A stretch of 64,000 bases of DNA from an uncultured Lachnospiraceae bacterium (GCA_910586585.1 CAJUKA010000012.1:18597-82596), one strand, 5' to 3'. Shown: positions 8,742 through 17,330, counted from the stretch's first letter. Notes: generated by a model from the letters alone, not told the origin. Translations and numbers: made by a program.

Positions 8742-9797
8742 ATGAGGCAGTTTTTTGGCAAAAGCCAGCATGGAGATTTGGCAGAGGCAGTACGCGGACT
8801 AAATAACCCTCAGTTTATCATGCTATTATCAAATGGTGCACAGTTTGAAGCGCACGTGAAGGCATTGGAAAGATTATATCCCGGTGTACCTAGTATTGGC
8901 TGTATTGGAATGAGCTATGACACCTGTATGGTAGAAGAGGGAGTTGGGATTGTAGCGTTTTTGGATGGCGTCAGCGCCGCTGCCAATGTATTAGAGCGCG
9001 TTTCTGTCATGCCAGTGAAATATATTAAGCGGTTAGAAAATGATGTACATACTGTGGGGGGCACATCAGAGGATACTGTCTGTATTGACTTTTGTTCTGG
9101 AAATGACGCTTGTGTACTGACAACTATCAATACTGTTCTGAAACGAAATGGTATTTCGCTGGTAGGCGGAACCGGAGATGCGGGTAAGGTATCTGCAAAT
9201 GGAAAAATATATGAGGATGCTGTGGCCTATGGGATCGTCCGCAACCTTGGAGGCAGAGTAAAGACATACAAAGAGAATATTTATCGTCAACTGAAAAACT
9301 ACCGATTTATCGCCTCTGATACAGATAAGGCAAACTATATAATTGGCTCGCTAAATGGACAGCCAGCAAAACAGGTATACGAAAAAATTCTGCATGTCAC
9401 AGATCAAGAAATATTGACGCAGACTTTTCAAAATCCCTTTGGAAAACTGAATGGAGATGATGTTTGTATTGTTTCTATTAAGGAGGTCAAAGGAGATTCT
9501 CTAGCATGCTTTCGTCAGGTAAATGATTCCGATGTTCTGATTATGCTGCAGCTAGGGGATTATGAAGCAATTACAAAACAGACAGTGCACAATATCTGCC
9601 GTGATTTTCCGAGACGTTCTGCGGTCTTTTCTGTAAACTGCCTGTTTCGCTACAAATTGTTTACAGAGCGTGGTTACATGGATGACTATTTGCAGGGCAT
9701 GGCAGCGCTTGGCAGCCATGCTGGACTGGTAGGATATGGAGAGCATTATAACAATCGGTTTGTCAATCAGTCAATGACCTGCGTGGTATTTGAATAA
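8742..9797 (+). CDS. FIST-domain (FIST_N/FIST_C) sensory protein
   Basis: A 351-residue cytosolic protein built of FIST_N (about 25-195) and FIST_C (about 205-335). FIST domains are predicted to bind small ligands, possibly amino acids, and occur with chemotaxis and two-component outputs. Characteristic stretches are GVPSIGCIGMSYDT, VCIDFCSGNDACVL, SLVGGTGDAGKVSANG, DAVAYGIVRNLGG and the closing GLVGYGEHYNNRFVNQSMT, followed by hydrophobic residues typical of the C-terminus. It has no output domain. The next gene is a soluble chemoreceptor with no sensor domain, so the two may form a split receptor. AAGGAGG precedes the ATG. Confidence 0.88.
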   Translation: MRQFFGKSQHGDLAEAVRGLNNPQFIMLLSNGAQFEAHVKALERLYPGVPSIGCIGMSYDTCMVEEGVGIVAFLDGVSAAANVLERVSVMPVKYIKRLENDVHTVGGTSEDTVCIDFCSGNDACVLTTINTVLKRNGISLVGGTGDAGKVSANGKIYEDAVAYGIVRNLGGRVKTYKENIYRQLKNYRFIASDTDKANYIIGSLNGQPAKQVYEKILHVTDQEILTQTFQNPFGKLNGDDVCIVSIKEVKGDSLACFRQVNDSDVLIMLQLGDYEAITKQTVHNICRDFPRRSAVFSVNCLFRYKLFTERGYMDDYLQGMAALGSHAGLVGYGEHYNNRFVNQSMTCVVFE

Positions 9798-9826
9798 TAA
9801 TTAAAAATATATGAATACAAAAGGAA

Positions 9827-10286
9827 GTCACAAAGACGCACGAGAGGAATTTTCATGAGAGACTAGCGAATGAAAATGACATCTCAGTAAGAGTGCGTCG
9901 AAGGGACTTTACCCTTTAGAGCCGTCGCGCAGCGACTTAAACAAGTATGGCTAAGAAATGTTAAGTGAATTTGAAAAATAAATTCTGGAGGATAGTAAAG
10001 TCACAAAGACGCACGAGAGGAATTTTCATGAGAGACTAGCGAATGAAAATGACATCTCAGTAAGAGTGCGTCGAAGGGACTTTACCCTTTAGAGCCGTCG
10101 CGCAGCGACTTAAACAAGTATGGCTAAGAAATGTTAAGTGAATTTGAAAAATAAATTCTGGAGGATAGTAAAGTCACAAAGACGCACGAGAGGAATTTTC
10201 ATGAGAGACTAGCGAATGAAAATGACATCTCAGTAAGAGTGCGTCGAAGGGACTTTACCCTTTAGAGCCATCGCGCAGCGATTTAA
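9827..10286 (+). repeat. Three tandem copies of a structured 173-bp repeat
   Basis: Copies begin at 9827, 10000 and 10173, giving an exact 173-bp period; the third stops after its hairpins at about 10286. Each has GACGCAC ... GTGCGTC closing a long arm (GAGA/TCTC and ATTTTCAT/ATGAAAAT inside). The AAGGG/CCCTT hairpin and the RTCGC-GCA-GCGAY hairpin follow. Copies 1 and 2 have GTCGC/GCGAC while copy 3 has ATCGC/GCGAT, a compensatory pair change. The spacer contains a tiny reading frame, MAKKC, and GGAGGA. This fills the 508-bp gap between the FIST and chemoreceptor genes; I see no larger gene in it. Confidence 0.9.
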
Positions 10287-10305
10287 AAATAAGGAGGAAA
10301 GAAGT

Positions 10306-11247
10306 TTGAGTTTTATGAAACAAATCTGGAAGAATTCGGATCAGAGACAAGACAGCAAGGAGAACCTCTATCCAATTCTTCATATCATAGGTAGTTTGAA
10401 AGAATATCAAAAAGATTTGCTGGGCAAAGAGGTCGATTCTTTGTGGGAACTAGGTATGTTGAGCAGTTCGTTTGCAGGTGTTATGAAGGAGGCAGATCAT
10501 TTCCATGAACAATTACAGGAATTTGAGCAGTCTTTTTCTGAGATTAACAATGCGGCAGGACAGTTTGAACAGGTCAGAGGCGCAATTACGCAGTCTGTGA
10601 CAGAGGCAAAGGACAAAGTAGAAGAATTAAAGAGCGCTTCCATACAGGTTGAGAAATCATATAGTGATATGGAAAATACCTTTGAGGAATTGCAGAACGC
10701 AGTAAATGGAATACACCGATGTATGAAAAAAATTATTTCCATTGCAGAGGAAACAAATATTCTGGCGCTCAATGCATCCATTGAAGCGGCCAGAGCTGGA
10801 CAGTCAGGAAAAGGATTTGCAGTCGTAGCATCAAATGTAAAAGAGCTTGCAGAAGAGATAAAAGGACTTGCCGGCGAGGTAGACAGCGGCATTCAGGATG
10901 TAGAACGCGGCACAGGCCAACTCAATGAAAGCATTTGCGCTTCACAACATGCATTGGATCAGAATATAGATATCGTAAATAGTACCTATGAGTCGTTTCA
11001 TAAGATTACGCAAACTGCAGAGGAAACCGTGTCTGTGCAGCAGGAAATTTCGAGTGTGATTGAGGAGTCTCAAAGAGAACTGCAGTCCATTGACCAGGTT
11101 TTTGATGCTATGAAACAACAGTATCAGGAGGTTTTGAAACGTATCAAATCTGCAAGTGCGCTTGGAACAACCAAAAGTGCGATGTTTGAAGACGTGGATA
11201 ATATGTTGTCCCAGATACCGCCCATGATTGAAGAGATGGGGCGATAA
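10306..11247 (+). CDS. Soluble methyl-accepting chemotaxis-type signalling protein
   Basis: A 313-residue chemoreceptor signalling domain without membrane helices or an obvious sensor domain. The hairpin tip [18 protein letters not shown], flanked by long helical coiled coil, should contact CheA and CheW. TTG 10306 is the preferred start because AAGGAGG (10291-10297) is 8 bases upstream; the next ATG, 10315, is too far from it. The first 60 residues may bind a partner, and the adjacent FIST protein is the obvious candidate. Three tandem structured repeats form its 5' region. No che genes lie in this window. Confidence 0.9.
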   Translation: MSFMKQIWKNSDQRQDSKENLYPILHIIGSLKEYQKDLLGKEVDSLWELGMLSSSFAGVMKEADHFHEQLQEFEQSFSEINNAAGQFEQVRGAITQSVTEAKDKVEELKSASIQVEKSYSDMENTFEELQNAVNGIHRCMKKIISIAEETNILALNASIEAARAGQSGKGFAVVASNVKELAEEIKGLAGEVDSGIQDVERGTGQLNESICASQHALDQNIDIVNSTYESFHKITQTAEETVSVQQEISSVIEESQRELQSIDQVFDAMKQQYQEVLKRIKSASALGTTKSAMFEDVDNMLSQIPPMIEEMGR

Positions 11248-11289
11248 CGCGGAATCTTGTTCATAGGCAGGTCAAACTGCCAATAACGG

Positions 11290-11474
11290 AATATTACTGT
11301 ACCAATAACAATTTATCAGATATTAGGCAGACAGTACCATAGAGTGATGCAACTTTGATGCAAATAAGATGCTTCTTTGATACAAATATTATGCAATTTT
11401 GATGATTCTGTATTGTACCATATTTTTAAAGAACAAATCGTATGATAGCATTGAGAAAGGTATGGTACAATAAG
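11290..11474 (+). promoter_or_regulatory. Repeat-rich control region of the VIT/VWA gene
   Basis: Two things stand out. Three 22-bp direct repeats begin at 11353, 11375 and 11397 (CTTTGATGCAAAT, CTTTGATACAAAT, TTTTGATGATTCT). A perfect 12-bp inverted repeat, TATTGTACCATA (11411-11422) and TATGGTACAATA (11461-11472), flanks the AGAAAGG ribosome binding site and ends two bases before ATG 11475. Further GTACCA copies occur near 11299 and 11334. This looks like an operator array plus a hairpin near the start codon. Confidence 0.55.
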
Positions 11475-13535
11475 ATGAAGAGAAACAGAAAATTTTTGGC
11501 TTTTTTAGGCGCGCTTCTTATTTTTGTGAGTATTCCGATACAGCCAGTCCATGCGGATGAGCCGCGTGCGGAGAATGGGGATAAAACAGGTGCGCCTTAT
11601 TTTTATGTGGAAACTGCGGACCCTTCGACAGACAGCTTTCCATTAAAGAAGACGAGCGTGACAGCAGATATTAATGGAATAATTGCAGATATTCATGTGT
11701 TGCAGACCTATGCGAATGAGGGCACAAATCCGATTAATGCGTCATATGTATTTCCGGCATCTACCAAAGTGACCGTTCACGGAATGCAAATGCAGATTGG
11801 CAATCAGCTTGTGACGGCCCAAATAAAAGAAAAAGAAGAGGCACAGGAGGAGTTTGAGGAGGCCAAGGAAGAGGGAAAAAGTGCTTCTTTGCTGTCAGAA
11901 GAGCGGCCAAATGTGTTTTCGATGAATGTGGCGAATATCATGCCAGGAGATCAGGTTGCCATTGATTTGCACTATACAGAACTGATTACACCTACAGAAG
12001 GAACGTATCAGTTTGTATATCCAACAGTGGTAGGACCTCGGTATATCAGTCCTGTCCTTGATGATTCTGGTACACGTGAAGAATGGACAGAAACGCCATA
12101 TCTGCCAGAGGGAACAGCGCCAAAGGACAAGTATGAGATTCAGGTCAGCCTTTCAGCAGGTGTGCCAATCACACAGCTTACAAGCAGTTCTCATAAAATT
12201 GATGTCCAGTGGCAGGAAAATACCAAAGCTGTTGTCTCGCTTGCTGATTCGTCTGATTATGCTGGAAACAGAGACTTTATTCTTGATTATAAAATGACAG
12301 GTCAGGAAATATCGGCCGGAATGATGCTCAATACAGGTGAGAATGAAAATTTCTTTATGCTGATGGTACAGCCGCCGGAACGTTTTGACGTCAAAGACAT
12401 TCCGCCGAGAGAATATATTTTTGTGCTGGATATATCAGGTTCTATGTATGGATATCCGCTGGATACCGCAAAAGAACTGATAAAAAATCTGGTTTCCAAC
12501 CTCAAGGAGACAGACACCTTTAATTTAATTTTGTTTTCTGGCGGGTCGTATCAGATGTCAGAACGCTCCCTCCCTGCTAATCAGGAAAACATCAAAAAAG
12601 CGATTCGCATTATTGACAACGAAGAAGGTTCTGGCGGCACAGAGCTTGCACCGGCGCTCAGAGATGCACTGATGATTCCTTCTGTCGAAAATGTATCACG
12701 CAGTATTGTTGTAATTACAGATGGCTATATTTATGGCGAGGAAGATATTTTTGAAATCATTCACCAGAATGTTAGAAACGCTGATTTCTTCTCCTTTGGG
12801 ATTGGAAATGGTGTAAATCGTTATCTAATCGAAGGAATTGCCAAGACAGGGCAGGGGGAGCCGTTTATTGTTGCCAGTGAAGAGGAGGCATTGGAGACGG
12901 CAAAACGTTTTAATACCTATATTCAATCGCCTGTTTTAAGAGATATTGATGTAAAATTTGAAGGGTTTGATGTCTATGATGTGGAACCTGCTATTCTGCC
13001 GACTCTTTTTGCACAGAGGCCAATTGTCCTTCTTGGGAAATGGCGCGGCGAACCAGCAGGAACGGTTCAAATAACAGGGAAAACAGGAAACGGTGACTAC
13101 GCACAGACAATTTCTATTGCTGAGTTGGCTTCTTCTGGGGCAGCTACCCCTTCAGCAGTATCGGTTGATAGTGATGCGTTAAGCTATCTATGGGCACAGA
13201 AACGAATAGAACGGCTTACGAATTATGGGCTGGACCAGAATAACCCAGATGTGAAAGAGGCAGTAACACAGATTGGACTGACCTACAGCATCTTGACCCC
13301 ATATACATCTTTTATCGCAGTAATAGAAACAATACGAAATCCAAACCAAGATGGATCTGATGTGAATCAGCCGCTTCCACTTCCACTTGGTGTATCGAAT
13401 TTTGCAGTTGGCGGATACTTGTTTGGTTCAGAACCAACGGAATTTGTTCTGATAGGCGCTTTGGCTTTCATCATACTAATGCAGCTTCCCTACGTCAAAA
13501 AACGCTTTCGAAGAAAAAGAACACATGATATTTAA
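11475..13535 (+). CDS. Secreted VIT and von Willebrand A domain protein with exosortase-type C-terminal signal
   Basis: 686 residues from ATG 11475; an upstream in-frame ATG at 11442 lacks a ribosome binding site. A signal peptide ends near QPVHADE. A VIT domain covers about 40-175 and a VWA domain about 305-490, with MIDAS motif VLDISGSMYG plus later Thr and Asp residues (GSGGTELAPAL, VITDGYIYG). The C-terminus reads GSEPTE, a hydrophobic helix, then RFRRKRTHDI, which is the tripartite plan of an exosortase sorting signal and resembles the MSEP-CTERM class. The exosortase K-like gene follows after 25 bp. Likely a surface protein anchored or processed by that enzyme. Confidence 0.85.
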   Translation: MKRNRKFLAFLGALLIFVSIPIQPVHADEPRAENGDKTGAPYFYVETADPSTDSFPLKKTSVTADINGIIADIHVLQTYANEGTNPINASYVFPASTKVTVHGMQMQIGNQLVTAQIKEKEEAQEEFEEAKEEGKSASLLSEERPNVFSMNVANIMPGDQVAIDLHYTELITPTEGTYQFVYPTVVGPRYISPVLDDSGTREEWTETPYLPEGTAPKDKYEIQVSLSAGVPITQLTSSSHKIDVQWQENTKAVVSLADSSDYAGNRDFILDYKMTGQEISAGMMLNTGENENFFMLMVQPPERFDVKDIPPREYIFVLDISGSMYGYPLDTAKELIKNLVSNLKETDTFNLILFSGGSYQMSERSLPANQENIKKAIRIIDNEEGSGGTELAPALRDALMIPSVENVSRSIVVITDGYIYGEEDIFEIIHQNVRNADFFSFGIGNGVNRYLIEGIAKTGQGEPFIVASEEEALETAKRFNTYIQSPVLRDIDVKFEGFDVYDVEPAILPTLFAQRPIVLLGKWRGEPAGTVQITGKTGNGDYAQTISIAELASSGAATPSAVSVDSDALSYLWAQKRIERLTNYGLDQNNPDVKEAVTQIGLTYSILTPYTSFIAVIETIRNPNQDGSDVNQPLPLPLGVSNFAVGGYLFGSEPTEFVLIGALAFIILMQLPYVKKRFRRKRTHDI

Positions 13536-13560
13536 AAGCAAATTGGAAAGGTGAAATACA

Positions 13561-14313
13561 ATGAAGAAAAAGAATCTGTTATGGTATTTTTTGGCAGTTA
13601 TAGCCGTCTTTATTGTCAAGGTTTATTATCGAACAGCGGACAGTGATGCCCTTAAATGGATTCTGGCCCCCACAACCTGGTGGGTCAGAACCCTTAGCGG
13701 CATATCTTTTGAATATACCGCGCCGATGGGATATATCAGTCATGCTTACCGCTTTATCATTGCGCCCTCCTGTTCAGGGGTGCGCTTTTTGCTGCTTGTG
13801 TTTGTCATGACAATCATATCCTTTACAGACAGGATGGATTCATTTTGGAAAAAAGGAGCTTGGTTTCTTTTTTCTGTGTTCTTTTCGTATGTTTCTACAA
13901 TCTTTATCAATGGAATCCGCATTACCGTTTCGATTTATCTGCCACTTTCTTTGACGCGTCACAATCTTATGGCGGGATGGCTTACTTCCAAACGCCTGCA
14001 TACAATTATAGGAACTGCAATTTATTTTTGTTCTCTGTTTCTCATTTATTATCTGGCTGGAAAATTATGCAGCTGCTTTGCCGGCAAGGCAAAAAAGGAA
14101 GAGCAAAAAAGAATGTGGCCGTTGTTGGCACCGCTTTTTTGGTATTTTATGATGGTATTGGGACTGCCTTTTGCAGGAAGAATGTATCAGAATCAGTGGG
14201 AGGGATTTGGACAGTACACCCTTTTGGTATCGGGCGTTTGTGCTGTCGTTGTATGCTTGATTTATTTAGCTGGGAAAATTTATCGGTGCGGCTTTAATGC
14301 TGCAAAGTCCTAG
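13561..14313 (+). CDS. xrtK: Exosortase K-like membrane transpeptidase
   Basis: A 250-residue polytopic membrane protein with about seven hydrophobic helices. The exosortase/archaeosortase triad is visible: Cys71 in APSCSGVRF, Arg120 in INGIRI and His147 in KRLHTIIG, each at a helix edge. Enzymes of this superfamily cut C-terminal sorting signals and transfer the protein to a surface acceptor. The adjacent VIT/VWA protein carries a matching GSEP plus helix plus basic-tail signal, so it is the likely dedicated substrate. RBS is GGAAAGG. Assignment to subfamily K rests on partner type and size and should be confirmed by profile search. Confidence 0.8.
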   Translation: MKKKNLLWYFLAVIAVFIVKVYYRTADSDALKWILAPTTWWVRTLSGISFEYTAPMGYISHAYRFIIAPSCSGVRFLLLVFVMTIISFTDRMDSFWKKGAWFLFSVFFSYVSTIFINGIRITVSIYLPLSLTRHNLMAGWLTSKRLHTIIGTAIYFCSLFLIYYLAGKLCSCFAGKAKKEEQKRMWPLLAPLFWYFMMVLGLPFAGRMYQNQWEGFGQYTLLVSGVCAVVVCLIYLAGKIYRCGFNAAKS

Positions 14314-14355
14314 GCTAAACTTGTTAATAAACTGTAATCAAATCATATAAAAGCG

Positions 14356-14384
14356 TTGAATTGTAGGGAAATATGAGATATAAT
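14356..14384 (+). promoter_or_regulatory. Candidate promoter for the Hpt/HD-GYP pair
   Basis: TTGAAT at 14356-14361 and TATAAT at 14379-14384 are separated by 17 bases. They lie about 180 bases before the Hpt gene in a 250-bp non-coding interval. Confidence 0.6.
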
Positions 14385-14563
14385 TTTGAATATAAAGCAG
14401 AAAGCAGTAACGATATGGATTCTCAGAGTTTCTTTGAGCCTGATTCTGTGAGGTGATTTTTGGTCAGATGTGCATATGGCGGAAAATCGGCCACAGAGGC
14501 AGGCGCAGGAGAGATTCCGATCGTACATCGATAATTATGGGAGAAATTCAGGAGGAAAAAGTT

Positions 14564-14923
14564 ATGACAGTGGAGGAATTTTATAACCTGACAGGCGGGG
14601 ATTATAAGGAAATTATGGGGCGCTTAAAAACAGAGGCGCGAATTGTCAAGTTTGCGGGGATGTTTTTGCGAGATGGAAGCTATGATATGCTTGCAAAATG
14701 CTTGGAAGATGGCAACGCAGATGAGGGATTTAGGGCAGCACATACGATGAAGGGAATGTGCCAGAATATGGCATTTACAAGACTGTATACTTCTGTGCAT
14801 GAGGTTACGGAAACGCTTCGCACAAAGGATCTGGATAAGGCGAAAGAGATTTTTGTACGTTTGACAGAGGACTATAATGCGGTGATTGACGGCATCAATA
14901 AGCTCCTTGCAGAACAACCGTAG
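14564..14923 (+). CDS. Hpt-domain phosphotransfer protein
   Basis: A single-domain protein of 119 residues. ATG 14564 follows AGGAGG at standard spacing; the longer frame from 14453 has an arginine-rich unlikely N-terminus. AAHTMKGMCQNM contains the HxxKG phosphorylatable His60 on a four-helix bundle. Hpt proteins relay phosphate between receiver domains in multistep phosphorelays. The next gene, 69 bp on, encodes a receiver fused to HD-GYP and is the likely partner. No hybrid kinase is nearby. Confidence 0.9.
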   Translation: MTVEEFYNLTGGDYKEIMGRLKTEARIVKFAGMFLRDGSYDMLAKCLEDGNADEGFRAAHTMKGMCQNMAFTRLYTSVHEVTETLRTKDLDKAKEIFVRLTEDYNAVIDGINKLLAEQP

Positions 14924-14992
14924 AGAATGTATTTTGGGCGTATATGATACAGAAACAGCGGATGAAAATTGGATGGAAAGGGGCAAGAATGA

Positions 14993-16096
14993 ATGATAGG
15001 AAAAAATACGATTTTGATTGCAGATGATGCGGAGCTAAACCGTGAGTTAATAAAGTACATCTTTGAAGAACAGTACCAAATTCTTGAGGCAGAGGATGGC
15101 GAACAGACAATTGACCTTATGGCAAAATATAATGATAAAATATGCCTTTTGTTTCTGGATTTGCTGATGCCAAAAAAATCCGGGCTTGATGTTCTGAAAT
15201 TTATGAACGAAAAGAAATATATAGAGTCGATCCCAGTTATCATGATAACTGGGGAAGCGACGGACGAGACCGATGAGAAAGCATATGAATATGGCGCTTC
15301 AGAAATTATATACAAACCGTTTGCACCCAATGTAGTTATGCGGCGTGCAAAGAATCTGATTGAGCTTTTTGAACATAGGGTTTACTTGGAATATAATCTT
15401 GAGAAGCATACCAAGCAGCTTCAAGAGAGCAAAAAAAAGCTTGAGAAAAACAATGAATTTTTGCTTAATTTGATTAGCTCTGTTGTAGAATTCCGAAGCC
15501 AGGAGTCTGAAATACATATACAGAAAATAAAGTATTTTACCAAACTGTTTCTCAAATATATCAGAAAATACTATCCACAGTATGGACTTACAGAGGAACA
15601 GTCCGCATTGATTGTGCAGGCGGCAGCGATTCATGATATTGGAAAAATTGCAATACCAGACAAGATTCTGCTGAAAACAGAGGAACTCACAAAAGCAGAG
15701 CGCGAGGAGATAGAAAAACATACAATATACGGCTGTCAAATCCTTGAGAGAATCAAGCAGGAGGATAGCGAATTTTATCAGTATTGTTATGATATCTGCC
15801 GTTTTCACCATGAACGGTATGACGGAACAGGGTATCCGGACCACCTCAAGGGCGATGCGATTCCAATTTGGGCACAGGTAGTGTCAATTGTCAATGCGTA
15901 TGATGCACTTGTGAGCAAGAGGATATACAAGTTTCCATGCACTGTAGAGCAGGCGGAACGTAAGATTATGGCAGGGGAATGCGGCGCTTTTTCACCGGTT
16001 ATGCTGGATTGTTTCAGACTAGCCAAATCAGAACTGATTGCAGTTACCGAGAGAGAAGGGAAGCTTTTCATGGCGGATACAGAATCGAATGGTTAA
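14993..16096 (+). CDS. Response regulator with HD-GYP phosphodiesterase domain
   Basis: 367 residues. The receiver domain (1-125) has Asp11/Asp12, phospho-acceptor Asp56 in LFLDLLMP, and Lys in YKPF. A helical linker spans about 125-165. The HD-GYP domain (about 165-340) shows HDIGKIAIPD with His214/Asp215 and HHERYDGTGYP, so the metal ligands and GYP motif are intact, consistent with hydrolysis of cyclic di-GMP or a related dinucleotide. It pairs with the Hpt gene upstream and is probably co-transcribed. Output may be a change in motility or adhesion, which is inference. Confidence 0.92.
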   Translation: MIGKNTILIADDAELNRELIKYIFEEQYQILEAEDGEQTIDLMAKYNDKICLLFLDLLMPKKSGLDVLKFMNEKKYIESIPVIMITGEATDETDEKAYEYGASEIIYKPFAPNVVMRRAKNLIELFEHRVYLEYNLEKHTKQLQESKKKLEKNNEFLLNLISSVVEFRSQESEIHIQKIKYFTKLFLKYIRKYYPQYGLTEEQSALIVQAAAIHDIGKIAIPDKILLKTEELTKAEREEIEKHTIYGCQILERIKQEDSEFYQYCYDICRFHHERYDGTGYPDHLKGDAIPIWAQVVSIVNAYDALVSKRIYKFPCTVEQAERKIMAGECGAFSPVMLDCFRLAKSELIAVTEREGKLFMADTESNG

Positions 16097-16425
16097 AGGT
16101 AAATAGATTGTTCCATCGGCAATTGAGACGTTGACATTTGTGGAATGAATATAAAAAATTGAGTGCTTATGTGCTCAATTTTTTATACTTAATAGGAAAA
16201 AGCGAATACATGACTCAATGAAACAAAAAACGAAGTTTTTTGCAGATTGAGCGCGCTGGCGCTCAATTTTTTATGCACACGCCGATGCAGAGGAAGTATA
16301 GGAAAAAGATGTATCTTCCCTACTCGATTTATGGAAAATTATATACATTTTTGCCAATAACAGTATTGATTAGAGGAACTATTATGAGCAATTAATTAGG
16401 AAAGACAAAAAATTCAGACATTTAC
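16097..16425. other. Non-coding interval with two terminator hairpins
   Basis: I see no gene here. The first hairpin, AAAAAATTGAG ... CTCAATTTTTT (16153-16184), ends the HD-GYP transcript. The second (16247-16272) is a copy of the dispersed terminator repeat and is preceded by AATGAAACAAAAAACGAAG, a string also found at 56587. A degenerate copy of the GAGTAGG hairpin follows at about 16289-16318. Confidence 0.7.
16247..16272 (+). terminator. Dispersed terminator repeat, copy 1
   Basis: TTGAGCGC, loop GCTG, GCGCTCAA, then six T. The same hairpin with the preceding CAGA occurs at 28935 and 42266, so this is a repeated module and not only an independent terminator. Confidence 0.85.
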
Positions 16426-16454
16426 TAGACAATTTTTCCAAGTTTTTGTATAAT
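16426..16454 (+). promoter_or_regulatory. Promoter of the ATP synthase operon
   Basis: TAGACA (16426-16431), 17 bases, TATAAT (16449-16454). The start of transcription would be near 16461, leaving a leader of about 105 bases before atpZ. There is no other good promoter before the operon. Confidence 0.75.
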
Positions 16455-16567
16455 TATGGATAGGTATTTTCCGTTGGCTGTGTATGCTCCTGTCAATGGA
16501 AGGTATCGTGAAGGCTAGATAGCAGAAAGCTATATTTGCAGAATTTCAGGCATACGGAGGCGCATAA

Positions 16568-16816
16568 ATGGGAAAAAATAAGAAGTATAAAAGGTCTGTC
16601 TATCAGTCGTTGGCAGTGATTACCCAGTTTGGCATCAATATGCTCGTTCCAATCTTTTTATGTTCGTTTGCGGGACTATTCCTTGACAGGAAGCTAGGAA
16701 CCGCATTTTGGTTTGTCTTACTTTTCTTTGTGGGAGCCATCTCAGGCTTTAGGAACATATTTATTCTGGCAAGGAAAATATACGAGGGAGATGATAAAGA
16801 TGAAGAACAGACTTAA
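16568..16816 (+). CDS. atpZ: AtpZ/AtpI-family protein
   Basis: An 82-residue membrane protein with two hydrophobic helices and the conserved FAGLFLDRKLGTAFWF turn and GAISGFRNIF motif. AtpZ-type proteins lead many Firmicute F-ATPase operons and are linked to c-ring assembly or to Mg/Ca supply to the complex. ACGGAGG precedes the ATG. The gene overlaps the next by 17 bases, which implies translational coupling. Confidence 0.85.
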   Translation: MGKNKKYKRSVYQSLAVITQFGINMLVPIFLCSFAGLFLDRKLGTAFWFVLLFFVGAISGFRNIFILARKIYEGDDKDEEQT

Positions 16817-17219
16817 AGAAATCAATGCGGCATTGCCGGGTCTGCTTTTGGGAATCATTTTATTTGGTGTATTGTGCCAGATAACAGGTCTTTTCTTCGT
16901 GTCAGACAAAGCAGGATACAGTATAGGGATTTGGATAGGAGTGCTTACAGCAGTATTTATGGCTTTCCACATGGCAATCTCATTGAATTTAGCCGTAGAA
17001 AGAGATGTAAAGGGGGCGCAGGCAGTAGCAACGAGGCAGAATATTATTAGATATTTTATTGTGGTGATTATCCTGGGGATATTGATGATAACGAGAATTG
17101 GCAATCCGCTGGCGGCTTTTGCGGGGATCATGGGTCTCAAGGTTTCGGCCTATGTGCAGCCTTTATTTGCGAAGCTATCCCGCAAAGAGATGTCAGGTGA
17201 TACATCCAATGAAGTTTAA
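16800..17219 (+). CDS. atpI: ATP synthase subunit I-like membrane protein
   Basis: 139 residues with four hydrophobic helices. ATG 16800 is chosen since GAGGGAG ends 10 bases upstream; the frame opens earlier but overlaps atpZ more deeply. Position between atpZ and atpB and the helix pattern fit AtpI, an assembly factor for the c-ring. Sequence conservation of this family is weak, so the call rests largely on context. Confidence 0.75.
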   Translation: MKNRLKEINAALPGLLLGIILFGVLCQITGLFFVSDKAGYSIGIWIGVLTAVFMAFHMAISLNLAVERDVKGAQAVATRQNIIRYFIVVIILGILMITRIGNPLAAFAGIMGLKVSAYVQPLFAKLSRKEMSGDTSNEV

Positions 17220-17330
17220 AGAACTGTTTGGGACAATCACAGGTACGTTCTGCATGAAACTTGGAAGTGCTGAATAGTTTATGAAGGAGCAAGCAAAACT
17301 GAATAAAGAAATAAATAAGGAGGTGAGTGT

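Noticed and set aside
9827..10286. CRISPR array
   Set aside because: Repeats have a 173-bp period with identical intervening sequence, so there are no unique spacers, and no cas genes are present.
14313..14564. Cyclic di-GMP riboswitch upstream of the HD-GYP pair
   Set aside because: The interval lacks the conserved core of either cyclic di-GMP riboswitch class; only a promoter could be supported.
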